Position numbers and translations under genes: made by a program. The notes below the pieces were generated by a model. That model saw nothing but the letters and a program-made list of their open reading frames with translations. It was not told where the DNA came from and did not search any database. DNA of 64,000 bases from Phenylobacterium deserti. GTDB lineage: Bacteria > Pseudomonadota > Alphaproteobacteria > Caulobacterales > Caulobacteraceae. The stretch is from the NCBI GenBank assembly GCA_945883235.1, contig CAMCXF010000008.1, forward strand, positions 1-64,000. Reading direction: 5' to 3'. Below, one piece after another: positions 33,668-42,524 of this stretch; positions within the stretch are counted from its first letter, which is position 1; every line of letters starts with the position of its first letter.

Positions 33668-34174
33668 ATGGTGACCCGCGAAGGCCTGCTCGAGTATCTG
33701 GCGACAATCGGCGTGGCCGCCAAAACACTGGACCATCCAGCGGTCTTCACCGTGGGCGAGGGCGAGGACATCAAGGCTTCGCTGCCGGGCGCTCACACCA
33801 AGAACCTGTTCCTGAAGGATGCGCGCGATCAGCTGTGGTTGATCTCGGCGGAGGGCCAAGCGACCATCGATCTGAAGCGCCTGCATCTTGTGATCGGATC
33901 GGGCCGCCTGTCGTTCGGCAAGCCGGAGCTGATGATGCAGACCCTGGGGGTCAGTCCCGGGTCGGTCACCGCCTTTGGTCTGATCAATGACCGAGAGCAT
34001 CGCGTCAGGTTCGTGCTGGACCGGAACCTTGCCGAGGCGGAGTTTGTAAATTTCCATCCCCTGACCAACACCGCGACCACGACAGTCAGCGGGGAAGGCT
34101 TTAGACAGTTCCTGAAGGCGGTGGGTGTCACACCGCTGATCGTAGACTTTGTCATGATGGCTGTGGTCGACTGA
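33668..34174 (+). CDS. Prolyl-tRNA-editing (YbaK/ProX-type) deacylase
   Basis: The 168-residue protein matches the YbaK/ProX aminoacyl-tRNA deacylase family (PrdX/ProXp-ala type): HTKNLFLKD with the key Lys, the [10 protein letters not shown] loop, [15 protein letters not shown] and [12 protein letters not shown]. Such proteins hydrolyse mischarged Ala-tRNA(Pro), backing up ProRS. Complete and single-domain. Confidence 0.87.
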   Translation: MVTREGLLEYLATIGVAAKTLDHPAVFTVGEGEDIKASLPGAHTKNLFLKDARDQLWLISAEGQATIDLKRLHLVIGSGRLSFGKPELMMQTLGVSPGSVTAFGLINDREHRVRFVLDRNLAEAEFVNFHPLTNTATTTVSGEGFRQFLKAVGVTPLIVDFVMMAVVD

Positions 34175-34249
34175 CCTCTGGATTGAAGAACGCCGCCGTT
34201 GTGGCCATGTTAGGCTCTAACGCGCCCGGCGAAAACGGGAAGAGGACCT

Positions 34250-35152
34250 ATGACCCTGATCGGTGAAACCAGCGGCGCCCCGGTCGCCGACCTTATCAAG
34301 GACACCACCGACGCCACCTTTATGGCCGATGTGGTCGAGGCGTCGAAAACCACGCCGGTGATCGTGGATTTCTGGGCCACCTGGTGCGGTCCGTGCCGCC
34401 AGCTGGGGCCGGCGCTGGAGAAGGCCGTCACCGCGGCCAGGGGAAAGGTGAAGCTGGTCAAGGTCGATATCGACAAGAACCCCGCCTATGCCGGTCAGCT
34501 GCGGGTGCAGTCGATCCCGGCGGTGTTTGCCTTTGTGGACGGGCGGCCGGTGGACACGTTTTCCGGCGCGCTGCCGGACAGTCAGGTGAAGGCGTTCGTC
34601 GACCGCGTGGCCAAGCTGGGCGGCGGCGGGGTGTCTCCGGTGGACCAGCTGCTGGATATGGCGCGGGAGTCTCTGGAACTTGGCGACCTCGGCGGTGCCG
34701 CCCAGGCCTATGCGCAGGCGCTGCAGATGGATCCGGCCAATGTGAAGGCCATCGGCGGCATGGCCAGGCTCTATCAGCAGACCGGTGACCTTGAGCGGGC
34801 TGCGGAGGTGCTGGAAATGGCACCGCCCGACGCGAAGGACCCCGACATTGCCAGTGTCCGGGCCGCAATAGCGCTTGCAGCCGACGCACCGTCCGAGACC
34901 GCAGGGTTCGAGGTCCGTCTGGCTGCGGACCCCGACGATCATGAGGCGCGGCTGGAACTGGCCAAGGCCCTGGCTGGCGCGGGTCGAATGGATGAGGCCG
35001 TCGACGAGCTGATCGAGATCATTCGTCGTGATCGCGCCTGGAACGACGAGGCCGCGCGCAAGCAGTTGCTGGTGGTGTTCGAGGCTGCCGGGCAGATGTC
35101 CGACACCGCCAAACAAGGGCGGCGCAAGCTTTCCGCCATCCTGTTCAGTTGA
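34250..35152 (+). CDS. ybbN: Thioredoxin/TPR co-chaperone, YbbN (CnoX)-like
   Basis: The N-terminal ~115 residues are a thioredoxin domain with the active site FWATWCGPCRQ and the cis-Pro in VQSIPAVFAF. The rest (to 300) is TPR-like helices (LGDLGGAAQAYAQALQMDPA). This is the YbbN/CnoX layout, a holdase that protects proteins under oxidative stress. The full WCGPC is kept, unlike E. coli CnoX (SxxC). GAGGAC precedes the ATG. The next gene starts 8 bp after its stop. Confidence 0.88.
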   Translation: MTLIGETSGAPVADLIKDTTDATFMADVVEASKTTPVIVDFWATWCGPCRQLGPALEKAVTAARGKVKLVKVDIDKNPAYAGQLRVQSIPAVFAFVDGRPVDTFSGALPDSQVKAFVDRVAKLGGGGVSPVDQLLDMARESLELGDLGGAAQAYAQALQMDPANVKAIGGMARLYQQTGDLERAAEVLEMAPPDAKDPDIASVRAAIALAADAPSETAGFEVRLAADPDDHEARLELAKALAGAGRMDEAVDELIEIIRRDRAWNDEAARKQLLVVFEAAGQMSDTAKQGRRKLSAILFS

Positions 35153-35160
35153 GACCCGCC

Positions 35161-35820
35161 ATGGCCCCATACAGTCAACTTGCCGACCTGCCGCAGCTGA
35201 TCCCGGTGTTTCCGCTGGACGGTGCCCTGCTGTTACCGGGCGGAGAGTTGCCGCTACAGATTTTCGAGCCGCGCTACCTGAACATGATCGATGATGCCAT
35301 GGCCGGCGAGCGGGTGATCGGCATGATCCAGACTCGCAACGGCGGGGATCGCGAACGCCCCCACCTGGCCGAGGTAGGCTGTGTGGGCAAGATCACCAGC
35401 TACAATGAGACCTCGGACGGTCGATACCTGATCACCCTGACCGGCGTCTGCCGTTTCGAGGCCGGTGAGGAACTGAATCTGCGTCTGCCGTACCGCCAGC
35501 TACGGGCCCGCTACACCCGGTTTGGTGGCGACCTGGGGCGTGACGAAAAGGAAGAGGCGACGGCTGCGGCCCGCGCCCGGTTCGCCAAGGCGTTGAAGCG
35601 CTATCTCAACTATCGCCAGCTGGACATCGACTGGGAGACCGCGGAGGAAGCGCCGCTGGAAACCCTGGTCAACAGCCTCTGTATGGGCCTGCCATTCGAG
35701 CCCGCCGAGAAGCAGGCGTTTCTGGAGGCCCCGGATCTGGCAGGCAGGTTCGACGTGCTGACCACCCTGCTCGAGATCAGCGCCAGCGACCCGGATGACG
35801 CCAGTCCCCGGTTGCAGTAG
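35161..35820 (+). CDS. Lon protease substrate-binding (LON N) domain protein
   Basis: The 219-residue protein (ATG 35161, MAPYSQLADLPQLIPVFPL) is a stand-alone N-terminal domain of Lon: PGGELPLQIFEPRYLNMIDD, IGMIQT and LTGVCRFEAGEEL. It lacks the ATPase and protease parts, as usual for this family. Located directly after ybbN on the same strand and followed by the Trm112-like gene, so probably one operon. Confidence 0.87.
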   Translation: MAPYSQLADLPQLIPVFPLDGALLLPGGELPLQIFEPRYLNMIDDAMAGERVIGMIQTRNGGDRERPHLAEVGCVGKITSYNETSDGRYLITLTGVCRFEAGEELNLRLPYRQLRARYTRFGGDLGRDEKEEATAAARARFAKALKRYLNYRQLDIDWETAEEAPLETLVNSLCMGLPFEPAEKQAFLEAPDLAGRFDVLTTLLEISASDPDDASPRLQ

Positions 35821-35829
35821 AGGTCGGCG

Positions 35830-36030
35830 ATGAGCACCCCCACGCTGAGCGCCGAGGTTGACCCCCGGCTGCTGGAAATTCTGGTCTGTCCCGTCAGCCG
35901 CGGGCCGCTGGACTATGATCGCACCAAATCGGAACTGATCAGTCGCAAGGCGCGTCTGGCCTATCCAATCCGCGATGGCGTGCCGATCATGCTGCCGGAA
36001 GAGGCGCGGGATCTGGGCGAGGGGGAGTAG
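35830..36030 (+). CDS. Trm112 family protein
   Basis: The 66-residue protein has the family pattern [17 protein letters not shown], then [17 protein letters not shown]. Bacterial Trm112-like proteins are small, often zinc-linked partners of methyltransferases; only one Cys is seen here. It ends exactly where the convergent hydroxylase gene ends. Confidence 0.87.
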   Translation: MSTPTLSAEVDPRLLEILVCPVSRGPLDYDRTKSELISRKARLAYPIRDGVPIMLPEEARDLGEGE

Positions 36031-37284
36031 CTAAAGCGCCTCGCCGCGCAGCAACCTCGGCAAATCCCCCACCGCGCCACCGGCCTCCCGCATGAAGAAT
36101 TTCCGCGCCGGGGCGATGCGGTTGACGGTGGCCATGCCGACGCCGCGCGCCAGCCGTAGCAACGGGTTGTCGTTGGAAAACAGGCGCACGAATACATCGG
36201 TCCCTGCCGCCAGAGTGACGGTGTCGAAGTTGCGCCATGCGGCGTAGCGCGCCAGCACCACCTCGGACCCTATATCCTCACCCAGCCGCATGGCGTCGAC
36301 CACGACCTCGGCCAGAGCGGCGGCACCCTTCAGACCCAGGTTCAGACCCTGACCGGCGATGGGATGAATCCCGTGAGCAGCGTCGCCCAGTAGGGCGGCC
36401 CGCGGAGCCACGAACCGTTCGGCCAGTTGCAGCCTGAGCGGGTAGGTGAAGATCGGGCCTTCGACAGCGACCGCGCCCAGAAACTCGCCGAATCGCCGCG
36501 CGAGATGCGCCTGAAACACTTCGGGTCGCGCGGTCTTCAGGGCCTCGCCCCGCGCCGTGCTTTCGGTCCAGACCAGGCTGGCGCGGTTGTCGGTGAGGGG
36601 CAGGATGGCGAAGGGGCCACCCGGCAGGAAGTATTCGTGGGCCACACCACCGTGGGGCCGCTCCATCCGCACGGTCGCCACGAACCCGGTCTGGGGATAG
36701 TCCCAGCCGACGACACCGATGCGCGCCTGGGTGCGGATCACCGAGCCGCGCCCCTCGGCCCCCACCACCAGCGGCGCAGTCAAAACCCGACCATCCGCCA
36801 GGGCCACAGCCGCGGCGCGGGGTTCGAACTCCGCCCTTGCCACGCGCGCCGGGGCCAGAACCTCGATCCCGGCGCGTTTCACCGCCTCCGCAAGCGCGGC
36901 GCGGATATGTCGGTTCTCGATCAGGTAGCCCAGCGGCTCACCGTCCGAGCGGTCAGCGATCTCTGCGGAATCAAAGCGCAGGAAAAACGGCGAGGGTCCC
37001 CCTGCCGAAGCGCCGGGCGCCCGGCCGTCGGTCACCAGGATCTGCTCGATTCGTTGGGCGTTGCGGTCGAGCGCGTCGGCAAGACCCAGGGCGCGCCACT
37101 GGCGGTAGGCTGAATAGGCAATGGCCGAGGCCCGGCCGTCAAAGGTCGGTGCCAGCTGATCGTCGAACACCACCGGATCGATCAGCACCGGTCGCAGCCC
37201 GGCTTGCGCCAACGACAAAGCCAGCGTCGCCCCGGCGATGCCTGCGCCGGCGATGATGACGTCCGGGTCCTGGGCCAGTGTCAT
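36031..37284 (-). CDS. UbiH/UbiF/COQ6-family FAD-dependent hydroxylase
   Basis: The 417-residue protein has the FAD-binding GAGIAGATLALSLAQAG near the N-terminus, the conserved DG motif region near residue 155, and the family signature ALLGDAAHGIHPIAGQGLNLG. These enzymes hydroxylate the ubiquinone ring during biosynthesis in aerobic bacteria. Which position cannot be told from sequence. It lies 13 bp after fabI and may be in its operon. Confidence 0.88.
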   Translation of the reverse strand: MTLAQDPDVIIAGAGIAGATLALSLAQAGLRPVLIDPVVFDDQLAPTFDGRASAIAYSAYRQWRALGLADALDRNAQRIEQILVTDGRAPGASAGGPSPFFLRFDSAEIADRSDGEPLGYLIENRHIRAALAEAVKRAGIEVLAPARVARAEFEPRAAAVALADGRVLTAPLVVGAEGRGSVIRTQARIGVVGWDYPQTGFVATVRMERPHGGVAHEYFLPGGPFAILPLTDNRASLVWTESTARGEALKTARPEVFQAHLARRFGEFLGAVAVEGPIFTYPLRLQLAERFVAPRAALLGDAAHGIHPIAGQGLNLGLKGAAALAEVVVDAMRLGEDIGSEVVLARYAAWRNFDTVTLAAGTDVFVRLFSNDNPLLRLARGVGMATVNRIAPARKFFMREAGGAVGDLPRLLRGEAL

Positions 37285-37297
37285 CGCGGTGCCTCGC

Positions 37298-38113
37298 CTA
37301 TTCCGTCTCGTCGTCGGAGAAGCCCATGATGTGGAAACCGGCGTCGACGTGGATCACCTCGCCCGTGGTCGACTTGCCGAGGTCCGACAATAGCCAGAGC
37401 GCCGCACCGGCGACGCCTTCCATCGAGGTGTCCTCCTTCATGGCCGAGAGCGACCGACCCTTGGCCAGCATGCCGCGTCCGCCGGAGATGCCCGCCAGTG
37501 ACAGGGTCTTCATGGCACCGGGCGACAGCGCGTTGACCCGGATGCCTTTCGGCCCCAGATCGCGGGCTGCGTAGCGCACCGAGGCCTCCAGCGCCGCCTT
37601 GGCCACGCCCATGGTGTTGTAGTTCGGGATCGCCCGCTCCGAGCCCATGTAGGTGAGCGTCAGGATCGAGCCGCCGGTCTCGGGCATCAACTCGGCGGCG
37701 CGCCGGGCGCAATCCACAAAGCTGAAGGCGGAGATGTTCATGGCGCGCAGGAAGCCGTCGCGGGTGGTGTTGTCAACGAACGAACCCTTCAGTTCGTCCT
37801 TGTTGGCGAAGGCGATGGCGTGAACGAAGAAGTCAATCTGGCCGAACGCCTGCTTCACCACATCAAAGGCCGCATCCATGGCCGCGTCGTCGGTGACATC
37901 GACGGGTGCCAGGACCTTGACGCCGATGCTGTCGGCCAGAGGCTGGACCCGACGCTCCATGCCGGGCAGATGCAGGAAGGCGATCTCGGCACCCTGGGCG
38001 GCCAGCTGGCTGGCGATGCCCCAGGCGATGGACTGGTGGTTGGCGACACCGGTCACGACCCCGCGCTTGCCCTTCATCAGGTCACCGGTCGGCATCTGAT
38101 AGTCGTCGGCCAC
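37298..38113 (-). CDS. fabI: Enoyl-ACP reductase (NADH), FabI
   Basis: The 271-residue SDR-type protein has GVANHQSIAWGIA (nucleotide loop of FabI), HAIAFANKDEL, the catalytic Tyr/Lys motif YNTMGVAKAALE and RVNALSPGAMKTL. It performs the last reduction step of fatty acid elongation. It is downstream of fabB and fabA on the same strand. The start is ATG 38113, or possibly the in-frame Met at residue 7. Confidence 0.92.
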   Translation of the reverse strand: MADDYQMPTGDLMKGKRGVVTGVANHQSIAWGIASQLAAQGAEIAFLHLPGMERRVQPLADSIGVKVLAPVDVTDDAAMDAAFDVVKQAFGQIDFFVHAIAFANKDELKGSFVDNTTRDGFLRAMNISAFSFVDCARRAAELMPETGGSILTLTYMGSERAIPNYNTMGVAKAALEASVRYAARDLGPKGIRVNALSPGAMKTLSLAGISGGRGMLAKGRSLSAMKEDTSMEGVAGAALWLLSDLGKSTTGEVIHVDAGFHIMGFSDDETE

Positions 38114-38167
38114 GTTGGTGTTCTCCCTTGTTGCCGCGGGTTTTGACCGATCCCACCCACGGTGTCA

Positions 38168-38350
38168 TCAGGGTTTCGCGAACCGGGCCAGCACCTCGAT
38201 GGGATCATGGCCCAGCGCGCGGATGCGACCCTCCCAGCGTTCGAGGGCCGTGTCGTAGTAGTCAAAGATGCACGGGGTGCAGCCGCGCTGGCAGCACGAC
38301 TGGGGGTCCGGCAGTTCGGGCGGCTTGGGGAGTTGCGGGTCCGCCGCCAA
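38168..38350 (-). CDS. Small oxidoreductase-like domain protein
   Basis: The 60-residue protein has the pattern P-rich N-terminus, SCCQRGCTPCIFDYYDTALE and a C-terminal helix. This matches the oxidoreductase-like domain family (PF09791-type), with four clustered Cys suitable for metal binding. It sits 9 bp after fabB on the same strand. Function unknown. Confidence 0.75.
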   Translation of the reverse strand: MAADPQLPKPPELPDPQSCCQRGCTPCIFDYYDTALERWEGRIRALGHDPIEVLARFAKP

Positions 38351-38359
38351 GGCCTATCC

Positions 38360-39571
38360 TCAGAGTTTGGTCATCACCAGGCAGCCGTTGGTGCCGCCGA
38401 ACCCGAACGAGTTGCTCATCACCGTGTGCAGTGACCGGTCCTCGCGTTCGCGCACGATTGGCAGGTCGGCGAAGGCCGGGTCGAGAGTCTCGATGTGCGC
38501 ACTCTCGCAGGCGAAGTCGTTGTTCAGCATCAACAGGCTGTAGATCGCTTCCTGCGCCCCAGCGGCACCCAGGCTGTGTCCGGTCAGCGACTTGGTGGAG
38601 GAAATCAGCGGTGGCTTGTCGCCGAACACCGCGCGGACGGCTTCCATTTCCTTGATGTCGCCCACCGGGGTCGAGGTGCCGTGCGGGTTCAGATAGTCGA
38701 TGGTGCGGCCGCCAATGGTCGACATGGCGATCCTCATGCAGCGTGCGGCACCCTCGCCGGACGGGGCGACCATGTCGAAGCCGTCGGAATTGGCGCCGTA
38801 GCCCACGATCTCGCCGTAGATTTTTGCGCCTCTGGCCTTGGCGTGCTCCAGCTCCTCGAGCACCAGGATGCCCGCGCCGCCGGCGATGACGAAGCCGTCG
38901 CGGCCCGCGTCATAGGCGCGACTGGCCACTGCGGGCGTCGCGTTGAAGTTGCTGCTCATGGCACCCATAGCGTCGAACATGACACTGAGCGTCCAGTCCA
39001 GTTCCTCGACACCGCCGGCAAAGACGACGTCCTGCTTGCCCATCAGGATCTGCTCATAGCCGACGCCGATGCAGTGGGCCGAGGTGGCGCAGGCCGAGGA
39101 GATCGAGAAGTTCAGACCCTTTATCTTGAACCAGGTCGACAGCGTCGCCGACGCGCCCGAACTCATGGCCTTTGGCACCGCGAAGGGGCCCACGCGTTTG
39201 GGTCCGCGTTCCCGCGCCGTGGCGGCGGCTTCGACGATTACTCGGGTCGAGGGCCCGCCGGCACCGACGATCAGGCCGGTGCGCTCGTTGGAGACCTCGG
39301 CCTCTTCCAGGCCGGAGTCTGCGATGGCCTGTTCCATGGCGATGTGGCCATAGCCGGTGCCCTGGGCGAGAAAGCGGGCGGCGCGGCGGTCGACCAGGGC
39401 CTCCCAGTCGATCTGCGGCGGCGCGTGAACCTGGGACCGGAAGCCAAGCTCGGCGTATTCCGGCGCGGCGACAATGCCGGATCTGGCCTCACGGAGAGAC
39501 GCCAACACCTCGTTGGTGTTGTTGCCGATGGACGAGACGATACCCAGTCCGGTGACGACGACGCGGCGCAT
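38360..39571 (-). CDS. fabB: 3-oxoacyl-ACP synthase I, FabB
   Basis: From the ATG at 39571 ([16 protein letters not shown], with GAAGG upstream) the product is 403 residues. The Cys-His-His triad is visible in [23 protein letters not shown] and [13 protein letters not shown]. FabB elongates unsaturated acyl chains and works with FabA, encoded just upstream, to make unsaturated fatty acids without oxygen. Confidence 0.95.
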   Translation of the reverse strand: MRRVVVTGLGIVSSIGNNTNEVLASLREARSGIVAAPEYAELGFRSQVHAPPQIDWEALVDRRAARFLAQGTGYGHIAMEQAIADSGLEEAEVSNERTGLIVGAGGPSTRVIVEAAATARERGPKRVGPFAVPKAMSSGASATLSTWFKIKGLNFSISSACATSAHCIGVGYEQILMGKQDVVFAGGVEELDWTLSVMFDAMGAMSSNFNATPAVASRAYDAGRDGFVIAGGAGILVLEELEHAKARGAKIYGEIVGYGANSDGFDMVAPSGEGAARCMRIAMSTIGGRTIDYLNPHGTSTPVGDIKEMEAVRAVFGDKPPLISSTKSLTGHSLGAAGAQEAIYSLLMLNNDFACESAHIETLDPAFADLPIVREREDRSLHTVMSNSFGFGGTNGCLVMTKL

Positions 39572-39598
39572 GTTGCCTTCCACGATCCTCAGGGCTTC

Positions 39599-40117
39599 TT
39601 ACGGCCGTTGATACAGTCCGACGCGGAGGTCCTGCGCCGTATAGATGGGTTTTCCGTCGGCTTCCAAAACCCCGTCGCCGATACCCATGACCAGACGACG
39701 GTTAATCACCCGCTTCATCTGGATCTTGTATGTCACTTTCTTGATATCCGGCGTCACTTCACCGCCAAATTTGACCTCGCCGCAACCCAGGGCGCGACCA
39801 CGACCCTTGCCGCCGATCCAGCCGAGATAGAATCCGACCAGCTGCCAGAGTGCGTCGAGACCCAGGCTGCCTGGCATCACAGGGTCATTGATGAAGTGGC
39901 AGTCGAAGAACCAGAGCTTCGGATTGATATCGAACTCGGCCTCGATATAGCCCTTATCGAATTCGCCGCCGGTGTCGGTGATGGTGGTAATGCGGTCGAA
40001 CAGCAGCATGGGCGGTGCTGGTAGCTGGGCGTTGCCTGGACCGAACATCTCGCCGCGTGCGCAGGCCATCAGCTCCTCGAAGCTGTAGCTGGGCTGCCGG
40101 GTCGGTGTTTCAGTCAT
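39599..40117 (-). CDS. fabA: 3-hydroxydecanoyl-ACP dehydratase/isomerase, FabA
   Basis: The 172-residue protein has the active-site His in [16 protein letters not shown] and Asp in [12 protein letters not shown], the FabA hot-dog pair. It makes and isomerises the C10 double bond. The gene starts the fabA-fabB-(small protein)-fabI cluster. All are on the minus strand and closely spaced. Confidence 0.95.
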   Translation of the reverse strand: MTETPTRQPSYSFEELMACARGEMFGPGNAQLPAPPMLLFDRITTITDTGGEFDKGYIEAEFDINPKLWFFDCHFINDPVMPGSLGLDALWQLVGFYLGWIGGKGRGRALGCGEVKFGGEVTPDIKKVTYKIQMKRVINRRLVMGIGDGVLEADGKPIYTAQDLRVGLYQRP

Positions 40118-40173
40118 CAGTGTCGCTTTCAGAGCTCAGGAGGCGACGGGGTAGCACAGGCCTGCCTGCCGCC

Positions 40174-40695
40174 TCAACGACATTGCGGCCGCGTCGCTGT
40201 GCCCCAGAGGCTGCCTTCGCGCACCCAGCCCTTGGCACCGTCGGTGTTGATCCGGCACCAGCCCTTTTTGCACTGGTCAAGTTCGGCCATGGCGCGAACG
40301 TTGAGCAGGGCCGCGGTTTCCGACCCGGCTTTGGGGCTGGCCAGCAGCGGCGCGGGGCTTCTGGAGGTGTTGATCACGGCGCGGCGGCCATCGGTCACGC
40401 GCTTGTGAATCCAGGCAACCTGACCATCCTGGTCACAGACGCGGCGCCATTCGCTGGTCTCGGCGATCACCTGCAGCGGCAGGCCGCGCTTGCGATAGAC
40501 GAACAACAGCTTGTGATCATCGCCGGGACCGGCCCGCGCATTCACCTTGGCAAATTTGAGGGTGATGTAGCGCGGCACCTCATAGCCTGACGGCGTCTGA
40601 CGGGGGGCCGCATGGGCCATGGTCACCCATGAGGCCGCCACGAGTGCCAGAACAACACCGGCAGGACCTCGCGCAACTGACCTTCGTTTGCTCAA
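40174..40695 (-). CDS. Exported SH3-domain (SH3_4-like) protein
   Basis: The preferred start is TTG 40695, with GAGG upstream; the frame is open to 40776, where little room is left for the divergent promoter. A signal peptide is followed by two SH3-like repeats: ITLKFAKVNARAGPGDDHKL, then WIHKRVTDGR and WCRINTDGAKGWVREGSLWG. Such proteins lie in the periplasm and may bind peptidoglycan. It precedes fabA by 56 bp, same strand. Confidence 0.8.
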   Translation of the reverse strand: MSKRRSVARGPAGVVLALVAASWVTMAHAAPRQTPSGYEVPRYITLKFAKVNARAGPGDDHKLLFVYRKRGLPLQVIAETSEWRRVCDQDGQVAWIHKRVTDGRRAVINTSRSPAPLLASPKAGSETAALLNVRAMAELDQCKKGWCRINTDGAKGWVREGSLWGTATRPQCR

Positions 40696-40794
40696 GTCGC
40701 ATACCTCGCCTTGGCCGTGCCGCTGCCCTTTGCTAGGGTCAGGAAGTTCAGCGCCATGATATAGCGCAGGAAGCACCCCTTTTTCCGTAGGTCC

Positions 40795-41781
40795 ATGGCC
40801 CCCCGCAAGCCGAAAGTCATCGTCACCCGCAAACTGCCGGACTCGGTCGAGACCCGCATGCGCGAATTGTTCGACGCCGAGCTCAACGTCTCGGACGAGC
40901 CGATGAGCCGCAAGGCGTTAATCGAGGCGGTTGGACGCTGCGACGTGCTGGCCTCGACCATCACCGACCGGATCGACGCGGGCCTGATTGAAAAGGCCGG
41001 CGAGCGGCTGAAGTTGATCGCCAACTTCGGGGCGGGGGTGGATCACATCGATGTGGCCGCCGCTACCGCAAAGGGCATCATCGTCACCAACACCCCGGGG
41101 GTCCTGACCGAAGATACCGCCGATCTGACCATGACCCTGATGATGGTCACTCTGCGCCGGGTAATCGAAGGCTCCAACGCCGTTCAGTCGGGTGAATTCA
41201 ACGGCTGGGCGCCGACCTGGATGCTGGGGCGCCGGATCACCGGCAAGCGGCTGGGTATCATTGGCATGGGCCGGATCGGCACCGCCGTGGCACGTCGGGC
41301 CAAGGCGTTTGGGCTGCAGATCCACTATCACAACCGCAAACCGGTCAGCTCGCGCGTTGCCGAGGAGCTGGAGGCGACCTACTGGGACGGCCTGGACCAG
41401 ATGCTGGCGCAGATGGACATCATCTCGGTGCACTCGCCGCACACCCCGGCCACCTACCACCTGCTGTCGGGCCGTCGCCTGAAGCTGCTTCAGAAGCATG
41501 CGATCCTCATCAATACGGCGCGCGGCGAAATCATCGACGAGACTGCGCTGGCCGATCTGCTGGATTCGGGCGGTATTGCCGCTGTCGGTCTCGATGTTTT
41601 CGAGCAGGAGCCGCGGATCAATCCCAAGCTTCTGAAAAACCCCAACGCCGTGCTGCTACCGCACATGGGTTCGGCCACCGTCGAGGCCCGCGTTGAGATG
41701 GGTGAAAAGGTAATTATCAACATCAAGGTCTGGATGGACGGCGAACGGCCGCCGGACCGGGTGTTGCCGCAGATGCTTTAG
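40795..41781 (+). CDS. D-2-hydroxyacid dehydrogenase (glyoxylate/hydroxypyruvate reductase-like)
   Basis: The 328-residue protein has the family layout: NAD-binding GIIGMGRIGTAVARRAKAFG, catalytic Arg in LINTARGEIID, Glu in LDVFEQEPRIN and His in VLLPHMGSAT. It most resembles glyoxylate/hydroxypyruvate/D-glycerate dehydrogenases; the exact substrate is unclear. It is divergent from the SH3 gene. Its stop codon lies in the loop of a hairpin. Confidence 0.88.
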   Translation: MAPRKPKVIVTRKLPDSVETRMRELFDAELNVSDEPMSRKALIEAVGRCDVLASTITDRIDAGLIEKAGERLKLIANFGAGVDHIDVAAATAKGIIVTNTPGVLTEDTADLTMTLMMVTLRRVIEGSNAVQSGEFNGWAPTWMLGRRITGKRLGIIGMGRIGTAVARRAKAFGLQIHYHNRKPVSSRVAEELEATYWDGLDQMLAQMDIISVHSPHTPATYHLLSGRRLKLLQKHAILINTARGEIIDETALADLLDSGGIAAVGLDVFEQEPRINPKLLKNPNAVLLPHMGSATVEARVEMGEKVIINIKVWMDGERPPDRVLPQML

Positions 41782-41790
41782 GCATCTGCG
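41768..41790. terminator. Hairpin overlapping the dehydrogenase stop
   Basis: A perfect 9-bp stem (CGCAGATGC with GCATCTGCG) encloses TTTAG, which contains the stop codon. No T-tract follows, so termination is uncertain; it may stabilise the mRNA end. Confidence 0.4.
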
Positions 41791-41836
41791 CCGACGCGAG
41801 ATTGGCACGGCCGGGCGGATCAGGTTAAGCCGAGCC

Positions 41837-42514
41837 ATGGCCGCGTCTTCTGCCCCCGGGCACAAAACCATCATCGCTCCCTCGATCCTGGCGGCGGATT
41901 TCGCGCGTCTTGGCGAGGAGGTCCGCGCCATCGAGGCCGCCGGCGCCGATTGGGTGCATGTGGATGTCATGGACGGACACTTTGTCCCGAACATCACTCT
42001 GGGCCCTGACATCGTGAGGGCCCTGCGTCCCCACGCGACAATCCCGTTTGACGTCCATTTGATGATCTCGCCGGCCGACCCCTATCTGGAGGCCTTCCGG
42101 GCCGCCGGGGCCGACCTGATCAGCGTCCACCCCGAGGCGGGCCCGCACCTGAACCGGACGCTGAAGCGCATTCGCGAGCTGGGGGCCAGGGCCGGTGTGG
42201 TGTTCAATCCGTCGACGGACCCCTCCGTGATCCAGTGGATGATGGATGAGGTGGACCTGATCCTGGTCATGTCGATCAATCCGGGGTTTGGCGGCCAGAC
42301 GTTCATGCATTCACAGTTGGCGAAAATCACGGCCCTGCGCGCCATGATCGAGGCGACCGGACGCGATATTCCGCTCGAGGTGGACGGCGGCGTGACCCCG
42401 GAGAGCGCGAAGCTCTGCATTGCCGCCGGGGCGACGGCTCTGGTGGCGGGCACGGCGGTGTTTCGTGGCGGGGCAGAGCACTACGCCGCAAACATCGCCG
42501 CCCTGCGCGGCTGA
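41837..42514 (+). CDS. rpe: Ribulose-phosphate 3-epimerase
   Basis: The 225-residue TIM-barrel protein has APSILAADFARLGEEV, WVHVDVMDGHFVPNITLGP (metal-binding His/Asp), DVHLMIS, VMSINPGFGGQTFM and LEVDGGVTPESA. All catalytic and metal ligands of Rpe are present. It interconverts ribulose-5-P and xylulose-5-P in the pentose phosphate pathway. The heparinase-like gene follows after 10 bp. Confidence 0.95.
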   Translation: MAASSAPGHKTIIAPSILAADFARLGEEVRAIEAAGADWVHVDVMDGHFVPNITLGPDIVRALRPHATIPFDVHLMISPADPYLEAFRAAGADLISVHPEAGPHLNRTLKRIRELGARAGVVFNPSTDPSVIQWMMDEVDLILVMSINPGFGGQTFMHSQLAKITALRAMIEATGRDIPLEVDGGVTPESAKLCIAAGATALVAGTAVFRGGAEHYAANIAALRG

Positions 42515-42524
42515 AGGGCGGGGG

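Noticed and set aside
38495-40024. 509-codon open frame on the plus strand
   Set aside because: It lies antisense to fabB and fabA, which carry all catalytic residues; low-complexity Arg/Gly/His-rich product.
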